The notes under the pieces are model-generated. The model searched no databases. It was given only the letters and a program-made list of their open reading frames with translations, and was not told the DNA's origin. A stretch of 64,000 nt of DNA from Clostridium sp. BNL1100 (lineage in GTDB: Bacteria; Bacillota; Clostridia; Acetivibrionales; DSM-1351), in contig NC_016791.1 in NCBI RefSeq assembly GCF_000244875.1, positions 2,857,001 to 2,921,000 on the forward strand. The letters are read 5' to 3'. Made by a program: the position numbers and the translations under genes. This document shows positions 35,884-46,300 of the stretch, piece by piece (position 1 is the first letter of the stretch; the number at the start of each line of letters is the position of its first letter).

Positions 35884-38541
35884 TCATTTGTAATCAGTGA
35901 AATATTGCCATTTATTTGAACTCCATGCCTCCCACACCATTTCAACATCGTTAGCATTTACTTTGCCATTGCTTGACATTATATCATCTTCCAACCAATT
36001 ACCAATAGGTACCTCCAATGTATTTTTTGCAGCAGTTCTCCCTTTGTCTTTATCTCCATAAGCATCTCCTATTCCTAATACATGTCCAAATTCGTGTGCA
36101 ACTGTATGTGCATACCCTTTTTGACCGTATTCATTAGGATCTCCTCCCCAACTTCTATACATTGTAATTTTCTTCTTATTACTTACGGACCATTTTTCTT
36201 GTCCTCCATCCATATGTGGTACATGTGATTTTTTCTTTATGCCAAAGATTGTAGTTGGATTACTATTATCTATATAAATTTCCAAGAAGTTCTTCTGGTA
36301 ACTAGGTGCTTTTTCCCATAAATTATTTTTACTCGTATCATTACTGTATATTGTTGTTTTTACTGATACATTGTTATTTATTCCAAAATCATAATAAGTA
36401 CCAGTAAATGATTTATTCCATTGATCAAGTATACCCGCGGCAGCTACCTCTGCATATGTATAATTGGTTTTTTGAAAAATGTCATTTGAACCACCTGTGA
36501 AATTTACGTAAGCTTTTATATTTATATTATTCCCCGACCTAGTTACCTGTATAGCAGCTCCATTCATATCTGGTTGAACAACCACATTTGTTTGCTTATT
36601 AGAACCATTCCACCAACTAACAGTATCATTAACTCCAGCAATTTTAGCCATTTGGCTAACTCCAACTTGCGTCTTATTATTAGTTATTGTAACATCAAAT
36701 AGTTTGTTTCCATTTAGATCATAAGCAGCCTTTGTATTGGTATTTAGCGTAATTTTTACATCTTTACCTGTATCAGCATTCGGTATTGTAACTGTGTATA
36801 CACCGTTTGTAGTTGTAGCCTTAGTTGTACCTCCTAATCCCTTAACAATGTCTGTCAAATTACCCGTAGACCTTCCATTGTTAACTTGAGCATTCCCAAC
36901 TGGGATACCTCCAACATTAATATTAGCAGATGCATGCCCTGTGGGGTCAACATACATCACCGGCTCATTCGCACAATACGTATACAAATTCAAGCTCAAC
37001 GGATCATTTTCATCACCTGTATAAGTATCCTCACTTAGGAATCTGGCTGTTTTACTGTCATAGTAGCGGGCATTCAGGTAGTAAAGGTCTGTCTCTTTGT
37101 CGTACTTGTAGCCTGCGTAGGTTATGTTGTTGTTAACATCTCCCGTCTGCTCTGTTATGTTCCCGAAGGCATCGTAATAGTAGGTTGCTTGGATTGCTCC
37201 GTTTTCCCCTACTAATGCGGTTACGTCTCCGTGGCCGTTGTACATATAGTTCGTTGTATCATTTTGTGCAGTTCTTGTCAGGAGATTTGTTCCATATATG
37301 TTTCTGGCTGTCTCGTTGCCTTCTACGTCTGTTTCCAGTACTACCTTGTCGGCTTCATACAGGTAGTTTGTGGTACGCTCGTTTTCGGTCTTGGATACCC
37401 GGTAGCCTTCCCCGTTATAGGAATAGGTTGCTGTTTTCTTCCCTGCAGTGGTTTTTATCAGTTGGTTCCAGACATCGAACTTATAGTAGGTTACATTGCT
37501 TGCCGTACTCTTACCTGACTTTTCCAGACTGAAGCCACCTGATGTAGATGTGGCAACCGGTTTTACCGTTTCTTTGGTTTTTGAGACTGTGTTTCCGTTG
37601 TTGTCAAACCTGTATGTGTCGGTTATTGTTTCCGTGCCGCTTCTCTTTACTGTTGATACCAGTCTGTTCTGCTCGTTATAGGTATATATGGTGGTTACAG
37701 AAGTTGCACCTGCAAGTATGGTTTCTGTAAGCCTGTTTCCTGCCTTGTCAAAGGTGTAGTTGGTTGTCCTGCCGTTTGGCTCCGTTACCTTTTCAAGCCC
37801 GTTGAGACTGTCGTAGTTATAGCTTGTAGTGCCTTTTCGGTCTGTCTTTGAAGTCTGGTTATGGGCTTCGTCATAGGTATAACTGTAGGTGTCAATTACT
37901 GTTCCATCTGCTTTTTTGTTTGTGAGGGTTTTATTTAGTCCGTCCTTGTAGTAGGTATATTCCTCTTTTGCTCCGTCACTGTAGGTTACGGTTTTTCTAC
38001 TGCCGTTACCGTAATATTCATATGTGGTAGTCTTTCCGTCTGATATCACCTCGTAAAGTCTGCCTGCTTTGTCATATACCTTTTTGGTTAGGTTGTGCTT
38101 GAAATCCTCAGCAGTTTCAAAGTATAAGCCTCCACCCTCAGTATTATCATAGGTATAGGTAGTTGTACCGAAGCCCGGTGCTTTTTTGGTTATTACTCTG
38201 TTTTCTTCGTCATAGGTTCTGGCAGTAGTCCCCGTTTTGTCAGTTATGGTGAGTTGATTGTCGTTGTTGTCATAGGTATAGCTGATTGCTGCTTCTCCTA
38301 TTGCTTTTCTGGTAAGTCTACCATGTATATCGTAGGAATATACGGTCTGTTTTCCGTTTCTGTCGGTCTTTGTCTCCATGTTGCCGTCTGCAAAATAGGT
38401 GTACTTTTCTGTTTTGGCATCCAGATATGTATATTTCCCCGGTGTACCTATTCTTCCACCCTGGTCTATTTTCCTGATAACCTTATTTGCAGCGTTGTAT
38501 TCATAGGAGGTTGTATTTCCGTTTCCGTCGGTCTGAGTCAA
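35884..38541 (-). CDS. Orphan RHS cassette with metzincin-like C-terminal tip
   Basis: The frame begins inside RHS repeats and nearly repeats residues of the full RHS protein until the core-end YYLNARYYDSKTARFLSEDT and the DPTGH junction. A unique tip of about 350 residues follows. It holds a zinc-protease motif AHTVAHEFGHVLGIGDAYGD (HExxHxxGxxD) and a later DDIMSSNG that fits the Met-turn, both metzincin features. There is no ribosome binding site; the apparent start is a TTG at the point where homology to the full gene ends. It is therefore probably a silent donor cassette, not an expressed gene. Confidence 0.82.
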   Translation of the reverse strand: MTQTDGNGNTTSYEYNAANKVIRKIDQGGRIGTPGKYTYLDAKTEKYTYFADGNMETKTDRNGKQTVYSYDIHGRLTRKAIGEAAISYTYDNNDNQLTITDKTGTTARTYDEENRVITKKAPGFGTTTYTYDNTEGGGLYFETAEDFKHNLTKKVYDKAGRLYEVISDGKTTTYEYYGNGSRKTVTYSDGAKEEYTYYKDGLNKTLTNKKADGTVIDTYSYTYDEAHNQTSKTDRKGTTSYNYDSLNGLEKVTEPNGRTTNYTFDKAGNRLTETILAGATSVTTIYTYNEQNRLVSTVKRSGTETITDTYRFDNNGNTVSKTKETVKPVATSTSGGFSLEKSGKSTASNVTYYKFDVWNQLIKTTAGKKTATYSYNGEGYRVSKTENERTTNYLYEADKVVLETDVEGNETARNIYGTNLLTRTAQNDTTNYMYNGHGDVTALVGENGAIQATYYYDAFGNITEQTGDVNNNITYAGYKYDKETDLYYLNARYYDSKTARFLSEDTYTGDENDPLSLNLYTYCANEPVMYVDPTGHASANINVGGIPVGNAQVNNGRSTGNLTDIVKGLGGTTKATTTNGVYTVTIPNADTGKDVKITLNTNTKAAYDLNGNKLFDVTITNNKTQVGVSQMAKIAGVNDTVSWWNGSNKQTNVVVQPDMNGAAIQVTRSGNNINIKAYVNFTGGSNDIFQKTNYTYAEVAAAGILDQWNKSFTGTYYDFGINNNVSVKTTIYSNDTSKNNLWEKAPSYQKNFLEIYIDNSNPTTIFGIKKKSHVPHMDGGQEKWSVSNKKKITMYRSWGGDPNEYGQKGYAHTVAHEFGHVLGIGDAYGDKDKGRTAAKNTLEVPIGNWLEDDIMSSNGKVNANDVEMVWEAWSSNKWQYFTDYK
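36932..38541. repeat. RHS direct repeat, copy C (1.6 kb)
   Basis: Nearly identical in nucleotide sequence to the end of the RHS region of the full gene (about 44520-46129). Homology stops abruptly at 38541. The stretch before the tip, including the sequence encoding EPVMYVDP, matches copy B more closely than copy A. Confidence 0.9.
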
Positions 38542-38895
38542 TATTTAGTGACACTTGACATGTAACATTATTGTTTCAAAAAGAAAACAAGCAAAAGAAA
38601 TGCCTTGACAGCAGTTAAGCCATCAAGGCCTATAACTCAAGTATGGGTTTTGTCTATTCCGCGCAGCAGGCTCATTTGCGATCAACGAAAGTCAATTCCC
38701 CGCCCAGTTTTATGTCCTGCAGAGTGAGTTGTTTGTTTTTTGTGTGATGCTAGTGGTTCAAATTGTGCATCCATTTGTAGTTATATTGTAAGTTATGTGG
38801 CAAATATTACCACATATTCATTACAGGATACAATTTTAGCAACCAACAGCCTACGTCTAAGCCGTTAGTGGCTGTTGTTAATAGTTTTATTCTGG
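38542..38895. other. 354-bp gap between toxin cassettes
   Basis: The sequence after the end of RHS homology is unrelated to the other cassettes. It contains CCTTGA/TCAAGG and CAACAGCC/GGCTGTTG dyads, the latter (about 38850-38880) just past the lipoprotein gene and possibly its terminator. No intact gene is visible. A short open stretch in the minus frame near 38570-38640 could be a remnant. Confidence 0.3.
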
Positions 38896-39414
38896 TTAAT
38901 GTATATATAACCCAGCGCGCATTCTATCCTGCCACGATTCTAAATCTTTCTCATCTGTAAATTTTATTAATTCCAACATATAAACCCCCTGATTATCAGG
39001 ATTTATATTATCCGTGTTGTAATCAATCACGAAAAAATGATACGTATCTTTATCCGTTTTTACATCAAAAGAGAATCGAATCATCAAGGATTTTTTACCA
39101 TCCTCTATTGATTCGTCAGAAGACCAACCATCTCTTTCCCAAGTATTAACTTTGCCTTGTAAAAGTTTGAATAAATAATCAACACCGTTATCAAAATCAT
39201 CGGATTCGTCTAAGGCTTTCTTTGAAAACAATGATTTTAATGATTCTCTGTCTTTGTCCTTAATCGCTGAGATTATTTGTTCGATTCGTGCATCAGCTTG
39301 TTTCTCTTCGCTCCCAATTATTCCCCCTCCGCTAACTCCTCCGATTTTATCACACGAGCTAAACAGCAGTAAACTTACAAGTACAAATAAGATCAATATA
39401 ATTTTTTTGCTCAT
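38896..39414 (-). CDS. DUF5104-like lipoprotein, candidate immunity to the DUF4474-tipped cassette
   Basis: This 172-residue protein has a lipoprotein signal (LFVLVSLLLFSSCDKIGG, lipobox Cys about residue 20). A mature domain with ADARIEQIISAIKDKDRESL and VDYLFKLLQGKVNTWERDGW follows, resembling DUF5104 lipoproteins found beside clostridial toxin tips. It follows the orphan cassette at 39432 by 17 bp. ATG 39414 is chosen because GGAAGGAG lies upstream; an ATG three codons earlier overlaps that site. The immunity role is inferred from context. Confidence 0.65.
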   Translation of the reverse strand: MSKKIILILFVLVSLLLFSSCDKIGGVSGGGIIGSEEKQADARIEQIISAIKDKDRESLKSLFSKKALDESDDFDNGVDYLFKLLQGKVNTWERDGWSSDESIEDGKKSLMIRFSFDVKTDKDTYHFFVIDYNTDNINPDNQGVYMLELIKFTDEKDLESWQDRMRAGLYIH

Positions 39415-39431
39415 AGATAACATCTCCTTCC

Positions 39432-42400
39432 TTAAAATTTGAACTTAGCTGTATTCGTTTTAGGGTCGAACGACCATCTACTGTCCTTATCTATACCTTG
39501 ACCATATTTTTTGAAAAAATCATCATACATGGCTTGGGTATTGAATGTTGCTGTGTAAGTAGCTGTTAGCTGGCTGGCTTTTACGTCTTGATAATCCGGA
39601 TTAAAGCCCGTCACCCACCATTTATCTGTGCTTTCGCGTAGTGGATCAGTAATTTGGGGATCAACTTTCTTGGGATCATAAGATATTATTTGTTTTCTGT
39701 TATAGTCTAATGTTAATGTCATTGGCATAGCAAGACTTTGGTCGATAAGCCAATGTTTCGTAGGGTTACCATTAACATCCATGTTTTTATATATACCCAT
39801 TTCAGCTCCTGCACCTAAATTCAAATAATCCCCTTTCCATGCCCACAAAATGTAATCGTTACCTTTATCATCACTAAATGGGAATTTAGCTTTTTCCATA
39901 CTTGTAGCGTAATGAAAAACAGTATCATAAAAATCATTATACCCTGAATACTTAAAGCTCTGAATTGACCATTCCTGTCTAGCATGGTAAACGCCATCAC
40001 CATCCATGACAAATCCACCTGCATAAAATAGTGCTAATACATCCACTCCCGTGAGGGCTTTCGTAATGTATGGATGTTGAGTCGCAAACGCATTAATCGG
40101 GTTTCCTATTAACCATTTAGCAATATCTCTTGTTACATCATCAGGTTTAAGATTAGATAAATAGATATTATTCGATGCAGATTCTCCGGAACCTTTTGAA
40201 TTCACTGTTGTTCCCCTATTGGTGCTTGGTTTTGGTGCAACAGGTTTATTCGGTGAATTGGAACTCTTCACATTTGATATCTGTTGATTAAACGTATACT
40301 TTGCATTATTTGTTGCATATGCTCTTGAATTACTTTCGATTAAACTGTTTGCATACTGCATATTATATGAATAATTAAGATATGCTAAAGTTGTTTCTCC
40401 GGCTAACCCTCTATTACTTCCTCTATTTCCCGCGGGAAGGATTTTATCCTTATATTTATTCAGTGCAGCTAAAGTATCCGTACCAAAATAACCAGTCGGT
40501 TTAAATGTGTTTCCGTTTTCGCCTGTATAACCTAGTTTACTTAACTTTATCTGCAAATCCATTACATCGTCGCCGCTCATCCCCTGCTCCAGTGTCCTAT
40601 GTCCACTCGGGTCAACATACATCACCGGCTCATTCGCACAATACGTATACAAATTCAAGCTCAACGGATCATTTTCCTCACCTGTATAAGTATCCTCACT
40701 TAGGAATCTGGCTGTTTTGCTGTCATAGTAGCGGGCATTCAGGTAGTAAAGGTCTGTCTCTTTGTCGTACTGGTAGCCTGCGTAGGTTACGCTGTTGTTA
40801 ACATCTCCCGTCTGCTCTGTTATGTTCCCGAAGGCATCGTAATAGTAGGTTGCTTGGATTGCTCCATTTTCCCCTATTAGTGAGGTTACGTCTCCGTGAC
40901 CGTTGTACATATAGTTCATTGTATCATTTTGTGCAGTTCTTGTCAGGAGATTTGTTCCATATATGTTTCTGGCTGTCTCGTTGCCTTCTACGTCTGTTTC
41001 CAGTACTACCTTGTCGGCTTCATACAGGTAGTTTGTGGTACGCTCGTTTTCGGTCTTGGATACCCTGTAGCCTTCCCCGTTATAGGAATAGGTTGCTGTT
41101 TTCTTCCCTGCAGTGGTTTTTATCAGTTGGTTCCAGACATCGAACTTATAGTAGGTTACATTGCTTGCCGTACTCTTACCTGACTTTTCCAGACTGAAGC
41201 CACCTGATGTAGATGTGGCAACCGGTTTTACCGTTTCTGTGGTTTTTGAGACTGTGTTTCCGTTGTTGTCAAACCTGTATGTGTCGGTTATTGTTTCCGT
41301 GCCGCTTCTCTTTACTGTTGATACCAGTCTGTTCTGCTCGTTATAGGTATATATGGTGGTTACAGAAGTTGCACCTGCAAGTATGGTTTCTGTAAGCCTG
41401 TTTCCTGCCTTGTCAAAGGTGTAGTTGGTTGTCCTGCCGTTTGGCTCCGTTACCTTTTCAAGCCTGTTGAGACTGTCGTAGTTATAGCTTGTAGTGCCTT
41501 TTCGGTCTGTCTTTGAAGTCTGGTTATGGGCTTCGTCATAGGTATAACTGTAGGTGTCAATTACTGTTCCATCTGCTTTTTTGTTTGTGAGGGTTTTATT
41601 CAGTCCGTCCTTGTAGTAGGTATATTCCTCTTTTGCTCCGTCACTGTAGGTTACGGTTTTTCTACTGCCGTTACCGTAATATTCATATGTGGTAGTCTTT
41701 CCGTCTGATATCACCTCGTAAAGTCTGCCTGCTTTGTCATATACCTTTTTGGTTAGGTCGTGCTTGAAATCCTCAGCAGTTTCAAAGTATAAGCCTCCAC
41801 CCTCAGTATTATCATAGGTATAGGTAGTTGTACCGAAGCCCGGTGCTTTTTTGGTTATTACTCTGTTTTCTTCGTCATAGGTTCTGGCAGTAGTCCCCGT
41901 TTTGTCAGTTATGGTGAGTTGATTGTCGTTGTTGTCGTAGGAATAGCCGATTGCTGCTTCTCCTATTGCTTTTCTGGTAAGTCTACCATGTATATCGTAG
42001 GAATATACGGTCTGTTTTCCGTTTCTGTCGGTCTTTGTCTCCATGCTGCCGTCTGCAAAATAGGTGTACTTTTCTGTTTTGGCATCCAGATATGTATATT
42101 TCCCCGGTGTACCTATTCTTCCACCCTGGTCTATTTTCCTGATAACCTTATTTGCAGCGTTGTATTCATAGGAGGTTGTATTTCCGTTTCCGTCGGTCTG
42201 GGTCAGCTTGTTTCCGTTTAAGTCGTAGGTATAGGTCGTTTTCTCCGACTTTGGGTTAATTACCTCTGCCAACCTGTTGAATTCATCGAATCTATATGTT
42301 GTGGTAATGTTCCTGCCGTTTGTTTTGGCTATGATATTGCCTACATCATCATAGGACTGGCTTGTTGTATGGCCCTCAGGGTCTATGGTTGCAATGAGTC

Positions 42401-42440
42401 TGTTGTTTTTGTCATATATGTAGCGGGTTTCGTTGCCCAA
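39432..42440 (-). CDS. Orphan RHS cassette with peptidoglycan-binding and DUF4474-like tip
   Basis: The open frame starts in RHS repeats (MGNETRYIYDKNNRLIATID) and RHS homology continues in frame up to 42551, without a start codon or ribosome site at the break. After the core-end and DPSGH junction the tip holds a peptidoglycan-binding-like domain (GMSGDDVMDLQIKLSKLGYT...GYFGTDTLAALNKYK). A C-terminal region follows with WAWKGDYLNLGAGAEMGIY and KWWVTGFNPDYQD, matching the DUF4474 pattern. The tip's activity is unknown. It is probably a stored cassette that becomes active after recombination with the full RHS gene. Confidence 0.82.
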   Translation of the reverse strand: MGNETRYIYDKNNRLIATIDPEGHTTSQSYDDVGNIIAKTNGRNITTTYRFDEFNRLAEVINPKSEKTTYTYDLNGNKLTQTDGNGNTTSYEYNAANKVIRKIDQGGRIGTPGKYTYLDAKTEKYTYFADGSMETKTDRNGKQTVYSYDIHGRLTRKAIGEAAIGYSYDNNDNQLTITDKTGTTARTYDEENRVITKKAPGFGTTTYTYDNTEGGGLYFETAEDFKHDLTKKVYDKAGRLYEVISDGKTTTYEYYGNGSRKTVTYSDGAKEEYTYYKDGLNKTLTNKKADGTVIDTYSYTYDEAHNQTSKTDRKGTTSYNYDSLNRLEKVTEPNGRTTNYTFDKAGNRLTETILAGATSVTTIYTYNEQNRLVSTVKRSGTETITDTYRFDNNGNTVSKTTETVKPVATSTSGGFSLEKSGKSTASNVTYYKFDVWNQLIKTTAGKKTATYSYNGEGYRVSKTENERTTNYLYEADKVVLETDVEGNETARNIYGTNLLTRTAQNDTMNYMYNGHGDVTSLIGENGAIQATYYYDAFGNITEQTGDVNNSVTYAGYQYDKETDLYYLNARYYDSKTARFLSEDTYTGEENDPLSLNLYTYCANEPVMYVDPSGHRTLEQGMSGDDVMDLQIKLSKLGYTGENGNTFKPTGYFGTDTLAALNKYKDKILPAGNRGSNRGLAGETTLAYLNYSYNMQYANSLIESNSRAYATNNAKYTFNQQISNVKSSNSPNKPVAPKPSTNRGTTVNSKGSGESASNNIYLSNLKPDDVTRDIAKWLIGNPINAFATQHPYITKALTGVDVLALFYAGGFVMDGDGVYHARQEWSIQSFKYSGYNDFYDTVFHYATSMEKAKFPFSDDKGNDYILWAWKGDYLNLGAGAEMGIYKNMDVNGNPTKHWLIDQSLAMPMTLTLDYNRKQIISYDPKKVDPQITDPLRESTDKWWVTGFNPDYQDVKASQLTATYTATFNTQAMYDDFFKKYGQGIDKDSRWSFDPKTNTAKFKF

Positions 42441-42551
42441 TGCATCTGTTGATTTTATCTGTTTACTGTTTTTGTTGTATTCTAACTTTTGTATGGTAGT
42501 GTAAGGGTCTCTTTTTTCTATGAGCCTGTTTAAAGGATCGTAGACATTGGT
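40610..42551. repeat. RHS direct repeat, copy B (1.9 kb)
   Basis: Nearly identical to about 44533-46474 of the full gene, with scattered single-base differences. It stops at 42551 in the middle of a repeat codon block. Copies A, B and C lie in the same orientation, so recombination between them would delete the intervening tips. Confidence 0.9.
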
Positions 42552-42618
42552 AAATTATATTAGGTTAAGAGTTAGGCGGAATCCTGACAATATTATTATT
42601 ATAAAATCACGGATAAAA

Positions 42619-42650
42619 AGAAAAAAGACGGTCATCTTGTAGACAACCGT
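42619..42650 (-). terminator. Terminator after the Imm26-like gene
   Basis: A 9-bp stem (ACGGTTGTC with GATGACCGT, including two wobble pairs) and a six-T run on the minus strand. It lies in the 335-bp gap 42552-42886, which otherwise shows no gene. It probably closes the expressed toxin-immunity operon. Confidence 0.65.
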
Positions 42651-42886
42651 TCTATAAAACCGGTTAATACTTTTTTCATTTGACAATGTGAATTATATGA
42701 AAAATATCTGTTCTTTACTAAAAGATAACTGGTAGCCATTACTATTTCTTGTTACTCTAAGGTGTATAATAGTTGTGTTGTAAGAAATCGTGGTTGTTTC
42801 TATATTCTCCAATGAGATATAATGTTTTTCTGCTTTTTTTGGTTATACATTAAATCTTTAGGTCAGTTTACTGTTGATGTATTTAA

Positions 42887-43345
42887 CTATTTTGTCTTTT
42901 TAGCTAGTTCCCTTGAATACGCTATCTGCACAGCAGAATCACCATACAAACCATAAGGTTGTGCATCTTGTATTTCATCCTCATTTATTATTAATGCATC
43001 TTTGAGGGTATCAAAAGTATCACTTGCTTTGTAAAGTAGGATATTACCTGTTGCATCTGATTTAGTCCAAAAATTTGGCATTTTATAATTAGAATCAATG
43101 GGTATATTCCCAATAATTACCCAATTACCCTTTTTAATACCACCGTCAACACACCAAATAGATAGTATCACCTCACAATTATTCAATTTCTCAACATTAT
43201 TTAAATCTTCTAATCTTTTTTCATTATAAAGTTCAATAAATATAAGTGGCTTATCAACTTTAATTATTCTTCCATAGCCTTTAACTCCATCGTCTAAAGG
43301 TATAGAAAAAACATCCCCTATCCTATATTTTACCCGTTTTGCCAT
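42887..43345 (-). CDS. Imm26-like immunity protein
   Basis: This 152-residue soluble protein begins MAKRVKYRIGDVFSIPLDDG and continues KGYGRIIKVDKPLIFIELYN, the Imm26 pattern (GDvFaIPLdDG..gyGrvl). A later GGIKKGNWVIIGNIPI block also fits. It lies 15 bp after the GIY-YIG-tipped RHS gene. A cytoplasmic immunity protein fits a toxin acting on nucleic acid inside cells. ATG 43345 is preceded by GGTGAT; a GTG three codons earlier is possible. Confidence 0.78.
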   Translation of the reverse strand: MAKRVKYRIGDVFSIPLDDGVKGYGRIIKVDKPLIFIELYNEKRLEDLNNVEKLNNCEVILSIWCVDGGIKKGNWVIIGNIPIDSNYKMPNFWTKSDATGNILLYKASDTFDTLKDALIINEDEIQDAQPYGLYGDSAVQIAYSRELAKKTK

Positions 43346-43360
43346 AATAATCACCCATCT

Positions 43361-46300
43361 TTATTTTAATTTTTTTAATACATCCCAAGCATAATCTACA
43401 TATTTACTAAACTTTTTTGCGCTCATTGGGTTTATCTTGTTTTTTAGTTTATCTAGTCCTCCGTATTGCTCAAAAAGTATCTGTTCTGCTGCTCTAGCCT
43501 CATTGTATGACAAATCTGTCCAGCCTTCAACAGCTTTAAATACCAAATTCCCCTTATCAGAACTCAAACTATGTGCTATTCTTCTTGTAGCTGGATTTCG
43601 TGTTCGACCAACATATTTCACCTCTCCAGTTGTTTCGTCAACTAATGTGTATATTGTATGTTTAATATTAACATTACTACTAATCGCAGATGTTATAACC
43701 GCCATGTTTTTCGCATCTGAGATTTTCTCAATGGCAACACTTGATAAATCAGCAGCATATACCGGTTGTGCATCCCCCAATACATCGAATATAACACCAG
43801 CATACGGGATAAATCCACCTAAACCGCATATTACCTCATATGCAAAACTATCGTCTGTATTAATTTTATTATCGTCTCTTAGATTCTGAGCTTTCTCTTC
43901 ACATAATTTACTTAATGCATTATACTCAAAGTCTTTTATTATTTTATTGTCATATGCAACCTTTGCGTATAGATACATATCATCATAATATGATATCATT
44001 TGTTGTATTTCTGGATTTAAATTAAAATCAGAGTTTAAAAATAGACTTTTTGTACTATTGCCCGTCCCATTAACAGTACTCCCATTATTTGTTATTCTCG
44101 GACTAGGACTGGAGCTGACTTGAGGTTTTGTCTGTGTTGTTGATTTTTTAACTCCAGCAGTAACAGTGTTCATTGTAGCTTTAATAGCTTGATTTTTATA
44201 AGTACTTGGGACATATGGACTTTCAGTAATTTTTAATCCATTTATAGCACTCTGCGTTGACTCCTTTTTATACGTGTTACTAATTTTTAGCCAATCACTG
44301 GCTGAAACATAACCGTCTTTTTTTAATTGTTGATCATATAACATCCCAACCTCAGAATATTGAGGCGTCGTTGCAATATTGTCAGAGCAACCTCTTATAG
44401 CTGCTGCTTGTGCTGCACACGCTTTCTTTATTTCAGGGTCACTTGTTGTGACATAAATATCTGTCAGCTGAGATATTGCAATTCTAGCACTTTGAATTAG
44501 ATTTTTATCACTTTCCTGCCAATGTCCCGTCGGATCACTATATGTAATTGGGTTATTAACACAATACGTATACAAATTCAAACTTAATGGATCATTCGGG
44601 TCGCCTGTATAGGTATCCTCACTTAGGAATCTGGCTGTTTTACTGTCATAGTAGCGGGCATTCAGGTAGTAAAGGTCTGTTTCCTTATCGTACTGGTAGC
44701 CTGCGTAGGTTATGTTGTTGTTAACATCTCCCGTCTGCTCTGTTATGTTCCCGAAGGCATCGTAATAGTAGGTTGCTTGGATTGCTCCGTTTTCCCCTAC
44801 TAATGCGGTTACGTCTCCGTGGCCGTTGTACATATAGTTCATTGTATCATTTTGTGCAGTTCTTGTCAGGAGATTTGTTCCATATATGTTTCTGGCTGTC
44901 TCGTTGCCTTCTACGTCTGTTTCCAGTACTACCTTGTCGGCTTCATACAGGTAGTTTGTGGTACGCTCGTTTTCGGTCTTGGATACCCTGTAGCCTTCCC
45001 CGTTATAGGAATAGGTTGCTGTTTTCTTCCCTGCAGTGGTTTTTATCAGTTGGTTCCAGACATCGAACTTATAGTAGGTTACATTGCTTGCCGTACTCTT
45101 ACCTGACTTTTCCAGACTGAAGCCACCTGATGTAGATGTGGCAACCGGTTTTACCGTTTCTGTGGTTTTTGAGACTGTGTTTCCGTTGTTGTCAAACCTG
45201 TATGTGTCGGTTATTGTTTCCGTGCCGCTTCTCTTTACTGTTGATACCAGTCTGTTCTGCTCGTTATAGGTATATGTGGTGGTTACAGAAGTTGCACCTG
45301 CAAGTATGGTTTCTGTAAGCCTGTTTCCTGCCTTGTCAAAGGTGTAGTTGGTTGTCCTGCCGTTTGGCTCCGTTACCTTTTCAAGCCTGTTGAGACTGTC
45401 GTAGTTATAGCTTGTAGTGCCTTTTCGGTCTGTCTTTGAAGTCTGGTTATGGGCTTCGTCATAGGTATAACTGTAGGTGTCAATTACTGTTCCATCTGCT
45501 TTTTTGTTTGTGAGGGTTTTATTTAGTCCGTCCTTGTAGTAGGTATATTCCTCTTTTGCTCCGTCACTGTAGGTTACGGTTTTTCTACTGCCGTTACCGT
45601 AATATTCATATGTGGTAGTCTTTCCGTCTGATATCACCTCGTAAAGTCTGCCTGCTTTGTCATATACCTTTTTGGTTAGGTTGTGCTTGAAATCCTCAGC
45701 AGTTTCAAAGTATAAGCCTCCACCCTCAGTATTATCATAGGTATAGGTAGTTGTACCGAAGCCCGGTGCTTTTTTGGTTATTACTCTGTTTTCTTCGTCA
45801 TAGGTTCTGGCAGTAGTCCCCGTTTTGTCAGTTATGGTGAGTTGATTGTCGTTGTTGTCGTAGGTATAGCCGATTGCTGCTTCTCCTATTGCTTTTCTGG
45901 TAAGTCTACCATGTATATCGTAGGAATATACGGTCTGTTTTCCGTTTCTGTCGGTCTTTGTCTCCATGTTGCCGTCTGCAAAATAGGTGTACTTTTCTGT
46001 TTTGGCATCCAGATATGTATATTTCCCCGGTGTACCTATTCTTCCACCCTGGTCTATTTTCCTGATAACCTTATTTGCAGCGTTGTATTCATAGGAGGTT
46101 GTATTTCCGTTTCCGTCGGTCTGAGTCAACTTGTTTCCGTTTAAGTCGTAGGTATAAGTCGTTTTCTCCGACTTGGGGTTAATTACCTCTGCCAACCAGT
46201 TGAATTCATCGAATCTATATGTTGTGGTAATGTTCCTGCCGCTTGTTTTGGCTATGATATTGCCTACATCATCATAGGACTGGCTTGTTGTATGGCCCTC

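Noticed and set aside
43990-44001. ATGATATCATTT as a third regulatory palindrome
   Set aside because: It lies within the coding sequence of the RHS tip and has no promoter nearby; most likely chance in AT-rich DNA.
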